Part shown: in pieces, positions 1 through 8,194 of the stretch
Layout: each line of letters begins with the position of its first letter
Position numbering within the stretch: position 1 is the stretch's first letter
Assembly: GCA_024398665.1 (NCBI GenBank)
Contig: JAKSIS010000022.1
Coordinates: forward strand, 1-36,157
DNA from: Bacteroidaceae bacterium
Lineage (GTDB): Bacteria; Bacteroidota; Bacteroidia; Bacteroidales; Bacteroidaceae
Direction: 5' to 3'
DNA length: 36,157 nucleotides
Position numbers and translations under genes: made by a program
Notes under the pieces: model-generated
The model's input: only the letters and a program-made list of their open reading frames with translations
Databases searched by the model: none
What the model was told of the DNA's origin: nothing

Positions 1-1388
1 ACAATCTGCATCTTGTCATTGTTCTCAATGCACCACTTGAAGGTACGCAGATGGAATTCACCCTGGCCGTAAAGAATGACCTGACGGAGTTCCTTTGACT
101 GGACTACAACCAGTGTGGGATCTTCTTCGCGCATGCGGTTGACAATGGTCATCATCTTTTCCATATCGGCCTCATTGACGGGCTTCAGTGCGCGTGAATA
201 CTTTGAGTTGGGGTACTTGATGAAGTTGAACGAGCGGTCAGCGCCTTCGTTCAGAGTATTGCCTGTACGTACGTCCTTGAGCTTTACAGTGCAGCCCAGA
301 TCACCGGGAGCAAGTTCAGGAACCTGAATGCGTGATGTGCCCTGGCTTACGAAAATCTGGCTGACGCGTTCCTTTGAACCGCGGTCGGCGTTTACCATAT
401 CCTGACCCTCATGGGCCTTGCCTGACATAACCTTGAAGTATGAAACGGCACCGATATGGGGTTCCATTGAAGTCTTGTAGAAGAACAGTGAAGTTCCGGC
501 AGCGTCAAGAGCAACGGTTTCACCCTTCACATCCTGAACAGCCTTGCCCTCCAGAGGTGACGGAGCGACATTGCCAAGGAATTCGACGAGACGGCTTACG
601 CCGATGTTGCCGGCAGCCGATGTGCAGACGATTGGGAACAGTCCGCATGCCTCAATACCCTTGCGGAAGCCGAGACGGATTTCATCAGTTGAAAGTTCGC
701 CCTGATCGAAGAACTTGTCCATGAGTTCCTCATCATTTTCAGCGGCTGATTCGGTAATTGAGTCACGCATGCCCTGAGCCTTGTCAGCGACTGCAGCGGG
801 TATGTCTTCGGCCTTTACGGCTGCGCCGTCAGCGAATGTGAGCTTCTGGTTGAGAAGGACATCAATGATGCTGTTGAACTGGGGACCTGAATGTTCGGGG
901 AACTGGATTGCAACGCAGGTGGATCCGAATGTGGAACGGATCTGTTCGATTACATTTTCATATTCGCACTTGTCGCTGTCAACATAGTTCACAACGAAGA
1001 AAGCGGGCTTATTCAGTTTCTTGATAAGACGGTAGCTGTTGATCAGACCTACGTCAACGCCACGTGAACCGTTGACCAGCAGGATGGCTGAATCACAGAT
1101 GTTCAGAGCGGTGACGGCCTGGCCGGAGAAATCATCGGAACCCGGGCAGTCAAAGAAGTTGAACTTCTTGCCGAACATTTCAACTGAGAAGACGGTCGAA
1201 TAGACTGAATAGCCGTATTCAAGTTCTACAGCTGCAGTGTCGCTGACTGTGTTCTTTGCATTGACTGTACCGCGGCGCTTGATGACGCCGGCTTCAAAAA
1301 GGATGCTCTCTGCGAGAGTCGTCTTACCTGATCCGGATCCGCCTACAATGGCAATGTTCCGGATTTCTTCTGTTTTATAATTCTTCAT
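1..1388 (-). CDS. fusA2: EF-G paralogue (EF-G2 type), C-terminus outside window
   Basis: Translation elongation factor G-like GTPase-fold protein, read from ATG at 1388 and running off the left edge, so 462 codons of roughly 700 are visible. A P-loop GGSGSGKT lies at residues 16-23. The G3 motif is DCPGSDDF (80-87) where canonical EF-G has DTPGHVDF, so the catalytic histidine is Ser84. Switch I lacks the RGIT signature (YGYS instead), and the G4 motif is NYVD (134-137) rather than NKxD. Domain II follows. Known: Bacteroides thetaiotaomicron has an EF-G2 reported to translocate without GTPase activity and to be needed during starvation and gut colonisation. Inference: this is its orthologue rather than the housekeeping FusA or a Tet ribosome-protection protein. 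It has its own perfect promoter at 1441-1471 and is divergent from hemW. Confidence 0.88.
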   Translation of the reverse strand, partial: MKNYKTEEIRNIAIVGGSGSGKTTLAESILFEAGVIKRRGTVNAKNTVSDTAAVELEYGYSVYSTVFSVEMFGKKFNFFDCPGSDDFSGQAVTALNICDSAILLVNGSRGVDVGLINSYRLIKKLNKPAFFVVNYVDSDKCEYENVIEQIRSTFGSTCVAIQFPEHSGPQFNSIIDVLLNQKLTFADGAAVKAEDIPAAVADKAQGMRDSITESAAENDEELMDKFFDQGELSTDEIRLGFRKGIEACGLFPIVCTSAAGNIGVSRLVEFLGNVAPSPLEGKAVQDVKGETVALDAAGTSLFFYKTSMEPHIGAVSYFKVMSGKAHEGQDMVNADRGSKERVSQIFVSQGTSRIQVPELAPGDLGCTVKLKDVRTGNTLNEGADRSFNFIKYPNSKYSRALKPVNEADMEKMMTIVNRMREEDPTLVVVQSKELRQVILYGQGEFHLRTFKWCIENNDKMQI

Positions 1389-1440
1389 ATCTTTAATTGT
1401 TGATTGTCAGTACAAGTGCCCAATTCAAAATTTTGGCTCG

Positions 1441-1471
1441 CAAATTTATTCAAAATAAGAGAAATATCAAA
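1441..1471 (-). promoter_or_regulatory. Bacteroides-type promoter for the EF-G2 gene
   Basis: On the minus strand, TTTG (1468-1471) is followed after 19 bases by TAAATTTG (1441-1448). Both match the Bacteroides primary-sigma consensus TTTG, 19-21 bases, TAnnTTTG. The predicted transcript would start near 1434 and carry a leader of about 45 bases before the ATG at 1388. Confidence 0.65.
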
Positions 1472-1490
1472 GGAAGTACCTATTATATTT

Positions 1491-1498
1491 TAACTTTG
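1491..1498 (+). promoter_or_regulatory. -7 element for hemW, almost leaderless
   Basis: TAACTTTG is a perfect TAnnTTTG box only 10 bases before the hemW ATG at 1509. No good TTTG is seen at the -33 distance. If it is used, the mRNA would start within a few bases of the start codon. Confidence 0.4.
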
Positions 1499-1508
1499 CA
1501 GACTGATT

Positions 1509-2612
1509 ATGGCAGGCATTTACGTTCACATTCCTTTCTGCGCAAGGCGCTGTCTGTACTGCGGCTTCTTCTCAACCACACGTCACAGTGAAACAGGGCG
1601 GTATACCGATGCCCTGTGCAAAGAACTGTCCATGATGCGCGGCTGGTTCAGCGGCAGGGCTGTGCACACCGTCTATTTCGGCGGCGGAACGCCGTCACAG
1701 CTGTCCCTGCCCCAACTGTCCCGCATTCTGAATGAAATCCTGTCTATGGCCGGCAGTGCCCCGGATGAACTTACCGTAGAATGCAATCCCGATGATTTGG
1801 ACCCTCAGTTCGCGGCCGGACTGCGGGAGATTGGATTTGACCGCATAAGCATGGGAGTACAGACGTTCGATGACGGCCTGCTGCGGTTTCTGGGCCGCCG
1901 CCACACCGCGCAACAGGCTGCTGATGCGGTCAGGACCTGCAGGGATGCGGGTTTCAAGAACATCAGCATTGACCTGATGTACGGTCTGCCGGGACAAAGC
2001 GCAGAAATGCAGCAGCATGACCTTGAAACGGCGACAGAACTGGGCGTACAGCACATTTCCAGCTATTGTCTTTCCTACGAAGAAGGTTCACCGCTTGAAC
2101 GCATGCGCCTGGAAGGGCGCCTGACTCCGCAGTCCGATGACACCTGCGCCGAAATGTTCAGCCGCATGTGCGCCCACATAAAACAGGCAGGATATGAGCA
2201 TTACGAGATATCGAACTTTGCCCTCCCGGGTTTCCGTTCCAGGCACAACAGCAGCTACTGGGACGGCACGCCGTATCTGGGGCTGGGAGCCGGCGCCCAC
2301 TCTTATGACGGGCATGTGCGCAGATGGAACGTACCGGACCTGGACGCATATGTCAGGGGGATTGAAGACGGGTGTCCCGAATGCGGATCAGAAGAGCTGA
2401 CGGCAACGGACCTGTTCAACGAAAAGCTGATGCTGGGACTGCGGACCTGTGACGGAGCGCAGCTGTCCGAGGACGGCTTTGGGTTGATATCCCGGGCTGC
2501 CGCACCATATATTGCAGGCGGGCAGCTGATATGGGAAAAAGGCCGTCTCCGCATTGCCGAAGACAGCCTTTTCATAAGTGACAGGATAATAAGCGACCTG
2601 TTTCTCGATTAG
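1509..2612 (+). CDS. hemW: HemW-like radical SAM heme chaperone
   Basis: Cytosolic radical SAM protein of the HemW family (formerly annotated oxygen-independent coproporphyrinogen III oxidase-like), thought to deliver heme rather than oxidise coproporphyrinogen. The N-terminus has the 4Fe-4S motif C11-x3-C15-x2-C18. The residue after the third Cys is Gly where HemW usually has Asp. A GGGTPS SAM-binding motif is near residue 58, and the family signature HNxxYW (HNSSYW) followed by GLGAGAHS lies near residue 246. At 367 residues it has the usual family length. The start at 1509 puts the HIPFC motif at residues 7-11, as in relatives. It is divergent from the EF-G2 gene and convergent with glmM, with the two stop codons overlapping in TTAG at 2609-2612. 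Confidence 0.93.
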   Translation: MAGIYVHIPFCARRCLYCGFFSTTRHSETGRYTDALCKELSMMRGWFSGRAVHTVYFGGGTPSQLSLPQLSRILNEILSMAGSAPDELTVECNPDDLDPQFAAGLREIGFDRISMGVQTFDDGLLRFLGRRHTAQQAADAVRTCRDAGFKNISIDLMYGLPGQSAEMQQHDLETATELGVQHISSYCLSYEEGSPLERMRLEGRLTPQSDDTCAEMFSRMCAHIKQAGYEHYEISNFALPGFRSRHNSSYWDGTPYLGLGAGAHSYDGHVRRWNVPDLDAYVRGIEDGCPECGSEELTATDLFNEKLMLGLRTCDGAQLSEDGFGLISRAAAPYIAGGQLIWEKGRLRIAEDSLFISDRIISDLFLD

Positions 2613-3991
2613 ATCATGGAAGTGATGACATTCATCACATCCTGGCCTATAGCATTGGCGGCCTCCATGGTCGAAGCCTCGGAATAGACGCGTATGATAG
2701 GTTCCGTATTGCTCTTGCGCAGATGCACCCACTTGTCCGGGAAATCAATCTTCACACCGTCAATGTCATTGATCTCCTCATTCCTGTAAATGTCCTTGAC
2801 TTTACGGAGTATGGAATCGACATCGGTTCCGGGCTTGAGGTCGATGCGGTTCTTGGCAATGTAGTACTGCGGATATGTCCGGCGCAGCTGGCTTACCTTC
2901 TTGCCCTCATGTGCCAGATGACTCAGGAACAGTGCAATGCCTACCAGTGCGTCACGTCCGTAGTGCAGTGCGGGATAGATGACTCCACCGTTGCCCTCAC
3001 CGCCTATCACAGCTCCGGTCTCCTTCATCTTGGTGGTGACATTGACCTCACCCACAGCTGCTGCGTTGTACTGCTGTCCGTATGCGCGGGTCACGTCACG
3101 CAGTGCGCGGGTGGAGCTGAGATTGGAGACGGTATTGCCTGGGGTATGTTTCAGCACGTAGTCAGCCACAGTCACCAGCGTGTACTCTTCACCGTACATG
3201 CAGCCGTTCTCGTCAATGAAAGCCAGACGGTCAACATCAGGATCCACCACGAAAGCCACATCGCAGCCACCCTGCTTCATGAGTCCCATTATGTCACCGA
3301 GATTCTTTTCCAGAGGCTCGGGATTGTGCTGGAAATCACCGGTGGGTTCACAGTACAGTCCCTTGACACTGCTTACCCCAAGACGTTCCAGAAGTTGGGG
3401 CAGAATTATTCCGCCAACTGAATTGACGCAATCAATGGCCACGCTGAAACCGGCTTTGCGTATTGCATCGGCATCAACCAGGTCCAGTGCCAGCACGGAC
3501 TCTATATGACGGGCATTCATGCTGTCATCCTTTGTGTAGCTGCCCAGGTTGTCAACGGTTGCATAGTCGAAATCTTCAGCATCGGCAATGGCAAGCACCT
3601 GGTTACCGTCAGCCGCACTCAGGAATTCACCCTGGCTGTTCAGCAGCTTCAGGGCATTCCAGTGACGCGGATTGTGGCTTGCAGTCAGAATCAGACCGCC
3701 ATCGGCCTTGAGCCATGTCACGGCAAGTTCAGTCGTAGGGGTCGATGCCAGACCTATGTCAGTCACGTCAAAGCCCATGCCCATAAGCGTTCCGCATACC
3801 ACCTGGCGCACCATTTCACCGGACAGGCGTGCGTCACGCCCCACTACAATGCGTTTTGCCGAGGGATTGTTGCGGCGTACCCATGTGGCGTATGCCGATG
3901 TGAACTTCACTATGTCAAGAGGGGTCAGTCCGTTTCCGGCGGGACCTCCTATTTCTCCGCGTATTCCGGAGATTGATTTGATCATTGCCAT
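2609..3991 (-). CDS. glmM: phosphohexomutase, probably phosphoglucosamine mutase
   Basis: Alpha-D-phosphohexomutase, 460 residues. It probably converts glucosamine-6-phosphate to glucosamine-1-phosphate for UDP-GlcNAc, peptidoglycan and LPS synthesis. Visible motifs are the catalytic phosphoserine loop TASHNP (Ser105), the metal loop DPDVDR (250-255), a sugar loop GEGNGG near 335 and the phosphate-binding loop RKSNTEP near 425. The sugar loop differs from the enterobacterial GlmM form, so phosphomannomutase or phosphoglucomutase activity cannot be excluded. The start at 3991 (MAMIKSISG) matches relatives in length. A second ATG at 3985 would form a classic ATGA overlap with the DUF4827 stop. 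Either way the two genes overlap and are probably translationally coupled. Confidence 0.9.
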   Translation of the reverse strand: MAMIKSISGIRGEIGGPAGNGLTPLDIVKFTSAYATWVRRNNPSAKRIVVGRDARLSGEMVRQVVCGTLMGMGFDVTDIGLASTPTTELAVTWLKADGGLILTASHNPRHWNALKLLNSQGEFLSAADGNQVLAIADAEDFDYATVDNLGSYTKDDSMNARHIESVLALDLVDADAIRKAGFSVAIDCVNSVGGIILPQLLERLGVSSVKGLYCEPTGDFQHNPEPLEKNLGDIMGLMKQGGCDVAFVVDPDVDRLAFIDENGCMYGEEYTLVTVADYVLKHTPGNTVSNLSSTRALRDVTRAYGQQYNAAAVGEVNVTTKMKETGAVIGGEGNGGVIYPALHYGRDALVGIALFLSHLAHEGKKVSQLRRTYPQYYIAKNRIDLKPGTDVDSILRKVKDIYRNEEINDIDGVKIDFPDKWVHLRKSNTEPIIRVYSEASTMEAANAIGQDVMNVITSMI

Positions 3992-4626
3992 TTTTCAGTA
4001 CTTATGGTTATTTCATAGAATGTGGGATACACTTTCGATGCCGCCGTCTGCGTACCCTGGTTGTGCGGTACTATGAGACGCACTTTGGCTGACGGTTCGC
4101 CGTTCAGGAAACCGGGTTTTATGAAGGGAAGGACCATGAGCCATGAATTGGGTACGGAATTGCCGTATTTCATGGCCATGTTGCCCGATGTGAACGATGC
4201 CGTGAACTTGTCACCGGTACGCTGGACGGTCATTGTTTCCGAATAGGTGTATTTGAGGTTCAATGACAGCGTGTCACCTGTAGGGATGTACACCTCAACG
4301 TATCTGGCATTAAGGTTCCAGCGCTTGTCGGCAGGCATGACAATGCCCTGCCCGCGGCGGATTATCTGCATATATACACCGTTGTCCTGGAACAGCACAT
4401 ATTCGTTCCTGGACTTGTCCGGACCTGTCTCCGGATTGTTTGTAACAGTATCCTTGAGGAACTCCTCCATACTGATGACCTGAATGTCATGGTCGGCAAT
4501 CCAGTCCATTATCTGGTTGTTTTCACGTTCTTTCTGGTCTGCATATGTCTCTTCGTCATCGCATGAAACGAATGCCGTTGCGATGGCTGCAAGAGAAAGC
4601 GTGCAGATAAGTGGCAATTTCTTCAT
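3982..4626 (-). CDS. DUF4827-family lipoprotein, probably surface-exposed
   Basis: A 214-residue lipoprotein with a signal peptide ending in the lipobox FVSC (Cys22). The residues after the cysteine are DDEE, resembling the acidic lipoprotein export signal that sends Bacteroidota lipoproteins to the outer face of the outer membrane. The mature protein is mostly predicted beta-strand, with a short helical N-terminal part. It resembles DUF4827 proteins of Bacteroidales. I know of no established biochemical role. It lies between a DHH phosphoesterase (3-base gap) and the glmM-type mutase (10-base overlap), so it is co-transcribed with a cell-envelope precursor gene. Surface location is inferred from the signal only. 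Confidence 0.8.
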   Translation of the reverse strand: MKKLPLICTLSLAAIATAFVSCDDEETYADQKERENNQIMDWIADHDIQVISMEEFLKDTVTNNPETGPDKSRNEYVLFQDNGVYMQIIRRGQGIVMPADKRWNLNARYVEVYIPTGDTLSLNLKYTYSETMTVQRTGDKFTASFTSGNMAMKYGNSVPNSWLMVLPFIKPGFLNGEPSAKVRLIVPHNQGTQTAASKVYPTFYEITISTEKWQ

Positions 4627-4629
4627 ATC

Positions 4630-5688
4630 TTATTTCACAAAAAGCTGTCTGATACATTCCTCGCTGCTTTCAGCCCATTTCTCCAGTCCTTTGCGGAACA
4701 CTTCCACAGCCTCCTGGAGCGTGCCTGTGAATTCACCGCCTGCGGCATTGACATGCCCGCCGCCATTGAAGAATTCCTGGGAGAAACGGTTGCACGGCAC
4801 CGTACCTACCGACCTGAATGACAGTTTGATGATACCCAGCACCGTATCCTCACGGAAGAATGCGGACATGAGGATGCCCTTGATCTGCAGGGGCATGTTG
4901 ACGAAACCTTCAGTGTCGCCCTTCCGTGCATTGTATTTCTTCAGTTCCGCGTCAGTCAGCGTGACAAGCGCAGCCGATGCCGAATCAATGATCTGCATCT
5001 TCTCACTGAGCACATAGCCCTGAAGACGAAGACGCGATTCACTGTATGTATGATACACGTTACGGTAAATCTCATCCTTGTCAATTCCCTTGTCAAGCAG
5101 CAGGGATACAGTGCCGAACAGTCCTGAACTGCTGCTGTTGTAGGTAAGGGCGCCGGTATCGGTCATTATTCCGGTATACAGGCATACCGCCGTTTCCGTA
5201 TCAATCAAGCCGTACTGGCCCATGGCACAAATGAAATGGAAGACAAGTTCCGATGTCGATGACGATTCCGGATGGGAAAGAGTCACGTCAAAGAAAGGTC
5301 CGGGATACGGATGGTGGTCAATGACAATCTTCTTTGCTTTGGTATAGAGGAATGAGGCTGCAACGCCTGAGATGCGTTTGACCGTGTTGAAGTCCAGACT
5401 GCATACCACATCGGCATCGTAAACCAATTTCTCCGCCCTTTCGGAATCATCGGAATATATCACGACATCAGAAAAGCCGGGAAGCCACTTGAGGAAATCA
5501 GGAACTTCATCAGGAAGCACCACGGTGCACTGCTTGCCGCACTTGCGCAGGAAACGGCACAATGCCAGACTTGAGCCCACAGCGTCACCATCCGGGCCCA
5601 TGTGTGAAATGACGACATAGCGGTCTGCCCATTCCATCCATTTCCTGAACTCCTGAATGTCTGATCCGGAAAAATAATTGTCAATCAT
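4630..5688 (-). CDS. DHH/DHHA1 phosphoesterase (NrnA-like)
   Basis: Cytosolic Mn-dependent phosphoesterase of the DHH family, 352 residues. Such proteins degrade nanoRNA (oligoribonucleases of two to five bases), pAp or cyclic dinucleotide products such as pApA. Motifs from the chosen ATG at 5688: DGDAVGS (33-39), LDFN near 99, DHH (124-126), YTGIMTDTG near 200 and the DHHA1 motif GGGHVNAAGG near 306. The open frame extends upstream to 5790, but that would overlap the end of comEC by 46 bases and add 34 residues unlike the family, so MIDNYF is preferred. A promoter-like GTTG, 20 bases, TATTTTTG lies directly upstream. Substrate cannot be settled from sequence. It is followed by DUF4827 and glmM. 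Confidence 0.9.
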   Translation of the reverse strand: MIDNYFSGSDIQEFRKWMEWADRYVVISHMGPDGDAVGSSLALCRFLRKCGKQCTVVLPDEVPDFLKWLPGFSDVVIYSDDSERAEKLVYDADVVCSLDFNTVKRISGVAASFLYTKAKKIVIDHHPYPGPFFDVTLSHPESSSTSELVFHFICAMGQYGLIDTETAVCLYTGIMTDTGALTYNSSSSGLFGTVSLLLDKGIDKDEIYRNVYHTYSESRLRLQGYVLSEKMQIIDSASAALVTLTDAELKKYNARKGDTEGFVNMPLQIKGILMSAFFREDTVLGIIKLSFRSVGTVPCNRFSQEFFNGGGHVNAAGGEFTGTLQEAVEVFRKGLEKWAESSEECIRQLFVK

Positions 5689-5710
5689 CGGCTGCGCCTT
5701 CAAATACGCG

Positions 5711-5742
5711 CAAAAATACTCATTTACATTCAAACGGCCAAC
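5711..5742 (-). promoter_or_regulatory. putative promoter for the DHH-DUF4827-glmM operon
   Basis: On the minus strand GTTG (5739-5742) is followed after 20 bases by TATTTTTG (5711-5718), a perfect TAnnTTTG -7 box with a three-of-four match at -33. It sits in the 56-base gap between comEC and the DHH gene, the longest gap in this run, and would give a leader of roughly 17 bases. Confidence 0.45.
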
Positions 5743-5744
5743 TG

Positions 5745-7301
5745 TCACAGGGCTTTGATGAGCATTGCAGCGCTCCATACGGCCACACACCCTAAGGCAT
5801 AGGTCAGATATCGTGTCCTATGGCGGACCAGCCATGCGTAAATGAGCAGTATGAGCGCATAGGCGAGCCACACATCAGCCGCATCAATCCTGACCGTCAG
5901 GCTGGAGAACGGCAGACTGACAATGCCTTCAAGACACAGGTTGACCAGATTCACGATACGGGTTATGCACCACACGGCAGCGCTGCGTAAAAACGGTATG
6001 AAGGAGACCATCCACATTATTACAGACAGATACACCACAGCGAACATGAGCGGAATGACAATGATGTTTGTAAGCAGGAAATACGTGGAGAAATTCGAGA
6101 AGCTGTACATGACAAGCGGTGCCGTTCCGATCTGTGCCGCCAGGGAGACGGCCACTATGCCCCACAGGTATTTTCCGACCGCCGTTTTCAAGGACAGCAG
6201 CGGACGTATTCCCGGTTCAAAGAGCAGAATGGCCAGGACTGCAGTGAATGAAAGCTGGAAACTGATGTCAAAGAGCCCCTGGGGCTGCACCAGCAGTATG
6301 ACAAACGCAGCGAAAGCCAGCGTGTTCACTGACAGACTTTCACGCCCGGCCGCCCGGCAGACCGCAAGCATTGTGAACATGATTAGGGAACGTGTGATTG
6401 ACATGGGCAGTCCTATCAGAAATGCGTATGTCCACATTATCCCCATGACGGCTAGTTCACGGACCCAGGCTATGCGCCTTCTGAACAGGAAAGAAGGCAG
6501 CAGCAGATACAGGAAGGAGCACATTATGCCCACATGCAGTCCTGATACGGCCAGCACATGGCTTGCACCGGCAGTGGAATATGTCTGTTTCAGGTCAGCC
6601 CCAAGTTCGCGCCTGCTGCCCAGAGTGACTGCACAGACAACGGCAAGAGCATTGCCTTCCAGCCCCCACTCTGCGTATTTGCGCGCCATTCCACGGCACA
6701 GGCGAACGGCGCGGATACGGAGCGGCGGTTCTCCTTGGGATTCCCCGATCCGCCAGTTGTCCGCACTGACCCAAAGAGTACCGGAGATGTCATGACGGTA
6801 CAGGTAGGACGCGTAGTCAAAGTCTAATGAATCACCGTTATGCGGTTTCTCCACCCGCCCCCTGAAACTGACAGTCTGTCCCGGGCATGCCACCTCCGCA
6901 CAACTGTCCTTTGGAACATACATGATTATGTTGCGCCCCATATACGCGCTGTCACGCAGCTGGACATCAAGACGGTAGCTGCGCGCCTTCTCCTGCGGAT
7001 AATCAGTGATCATACCGCTGTATGTGCGCGGTTCATGCGGCCATTCCACATGCACTTTGCACTCATGAAGGGCATAAAGTCCGGCGCCAAGCAGTAAAAG
7101 AGCGAGCGACAGGCTGAGACCGTATGTACGGGCCAGTCTGCCGCCGTATAGCAATGATATGAATGCTGTCAGAAGTACAGGAACCAGAAGGACGCACGCA
7201 AGTGACACCACTGCTGCGGCGTTTTCCATGGAATCCGATATGAGTATACCCGCGATGAGGGGAAGAACCAGCCTCAGGGAGGGCCAGTCCGACAGTTTCA
7301 A
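5745..7301 (-). CDS. comEC: ComEC/Rec2-family membrane protein, short form
   Basis: Polytopic inner-membrane protein of the ComEC/Rec2 family, the presumed DNA-uptake channel, 518 residues. The N-terminus has two or three hydrophobic segments, then a soluble OB-like region (about residues 90-190), then the competence domain with the signature ASHVLAVSGLHVGIM (about 231-245) and several membrane helices up to the C-terminus. The metallo-beta-lactamase nuclease domain found at the C-terminus of longer ComEC proteins is absent: the frame ends after the last helices. No other competence genes are visible, so a role in transformation is unproven. It lies 6 bases downstream of rpe, in the same operon. 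Confidence 0.87.
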   Translation of the reverse strand: MKLSDWPSLRLVLPLIAGILISDSMENAAAVVSLACVLLVPVLLTAFISLLYGGRLARTYGLSLSLALLLLGAGLYALHECKVHVEWPHEPRTYSGMITDYPQEKARSYRLDVQLRDSAYMGRNIIMYVPKDSCAEVACPGQTVSFRGRVEKPHNGDSLDFDYASYLYRHDISGTLWVSADNWRIGESQGEPPLRIRAVRLCRGMARKYAEWGLEGNALAVVCAVTLGSRRELGADLKQTYSTAGASHVLAVSGLHVGIMCSFLYLLLPSFLFRRRIAWVRELAVMGIMWTYAFLIGLPMSITRSLIMFTMLAVCRAAGRESLSVNTLAFAAFVILLVQPQGLFDISFQLSFTAVLAILLFEPGIRPLLSLKTAVGKYLWGIVAVSLAAQIGTAPLVMYSFSNFSTYFLLTNIIVIPLMFAVVYLSVIMWMVSFIPFLRSAAVWCITRIVNLVNLCLEGIVSLPFSSLTVRIDAADVWLAYALILLIYAWLVRHRTRYLTYALGCVAVWSAAMLIKAL

Positions 7302-7307
7302 TTTCAG

Positions 7308-7958
7308 TTACAGTTTTTTGAGTTCGCTGATGGTCTTTTCAGGATCAGCTGCTGAAAAGACTGTGTTTCCTGATACCAGAACGTCGACACCGGCCTTTAC
7401 CAGTCGCGGAGCGGTCTCCATATTGACCCCTCCGTCAACCTGAATAAGGGCATGTGATCCGGTCTGTGCAATGAGATCCTTCAGTTCAGCCACCTTTTCT
7501 ATTGAATGTTCTATGAACTTCTGGCCGCCGAATCCGGGATTTACAGTCATGAGAAGCACCATGTCTACGTCACGGATGACATCCTTAAGGAGACACACCG
7601 GAGTTGACGGATTCAGGGTGACGGCAGCTTTCATGCCGCGCTCCTTGATTTCCCAGATGACACGGTTCAGATGTGTGCAGGCTTCATAATGGACATTCAC
7701 CGAATATACGCCCAGTTCCTTGAAACGGTCAAGGAACTTTTCCGGCTGCACGATCATGAGATGTACGTCCAGCGGTTTGGTACAGTACCTGGCCACGTAT
7801 TTCAGGACAGGGAATCCGAACGATATGTTCGGCACGAAAACTCCGTCCATAATGTCCAGGTGAAGCCAGTCGGCATCACTCCGGTTAATCATTTCAAGGT
7901 CCCGCCGCAAGTCACCGAAATCAGCTGACAGCAGCGAGGGTGCTACAATTGTGCTCAT
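7308..7958 (-). CDS. rpe: ribulose-phosphate 3-epimerase
   Basis: Cytosolic TIM-barrel enzyme of the pentose phosphate pathway that interconverts ribulose-5-phosphate and xylulose-5-phosphate. At 216 residues it has normal length. Motifs: PSLLSADF at 8-15 and LHLDIMDGVFVPNISFG near 33-49 (metal and catalytic residues), DVHLMI near 65-70, MTVNPGFGGQ near 137-146 (phosphate loop and catalytic side) and QVDGGVN near 172-178 with the catalytic Asp. The gene lies 30 bases downstream of a small ORF and 6 bases upstream of comEC, in one minus-strand run. Confidence 0.96.
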   Translation of the reverse strand: MSTIVAPSLLSADFGDLRRDLEMINRSDADWLHLDIMDGVFVPNISFGFPVLKYVARYCTKPLDVHLMIVQPEKFLDRFKELGVYSVNVHYEACTHLNRVIWEIKERGMKAAVTLNPSTPVCLLKDVIRDVDMVLLMTVNPGFGGQKFIEHSIEKVAELKDLIAQTGSHALIQVDGGVNMETAPRLVKAGVDVLVSGNTVFSAADPEKTISELKKL

Positions 7959-7988
7959 AAAGGTATTCAGTTCTGAAAGTAAGACGCA

Positions 7989-8174
7989 TCAGTTGAGCGA
8001 GAAGGCCGACGTCTCTTCAGACAGTTCCGGTATGAAACGCAGGCTGGCGGCGAAACTGCGGATGAAATCCAGAGTCCTGTCAGCCGGTGACCCGTACGAA
8101 CCGCTTTTGAGGGCGGTGCGCAGGAGATTTTCAGAAATAGCAGAAGAAGAAGTAAAAGTCTCGTCCATAGGCAT
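7989..8174 (-). CDS. small protein of 61 residues, unknown function
   Basis: A short open frame between the ECF sigma gene and rpe, beginning MPMDETF. A second ATG at 8168 is possible. It contains a segment of the form LRTALKSGSYGSPADRTLDF followed by IRSFAASLR. I recall similar 60-70-residue proteins with an 'SGxYGxPxxRTLxF...FA' core in Bacteroidales, but cannot confirm that by search. No signal peptide or membrane segment is present; it is probably a small cytosolic protein. The 88-base gap upstream holds a possible promoter (see 8195-8226). Function is unknown. The overlapping frame 7967-8203 on the same strand lacks this composition and is taken as a shadow. Confidence 0.6.
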   Translation of the reverse strand: MPMDETFTSSSAISENLLRTALKSGSYGSPADRTLDFIRSFAASLRFIPELSEETSAFSLN

Positions 8175-8194
8175 CCTTTCAAGTTTACACTATT

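Noticed and set aside
5689-5790. N-terminal extension of the DHH phosphoesterase by 34 codons
   Set aside because: It would overlap the end of comEC and cross a promoter-like sequence; the family start is MIDNYF at 5688.
5923-6795. 290-codon open frame antisense to comEC
   Set aside because: Its composition (many Arg, Thr, Met, Ser) is that of a reverse-frame shadow, and comEC on the other strand has clear family motifs.
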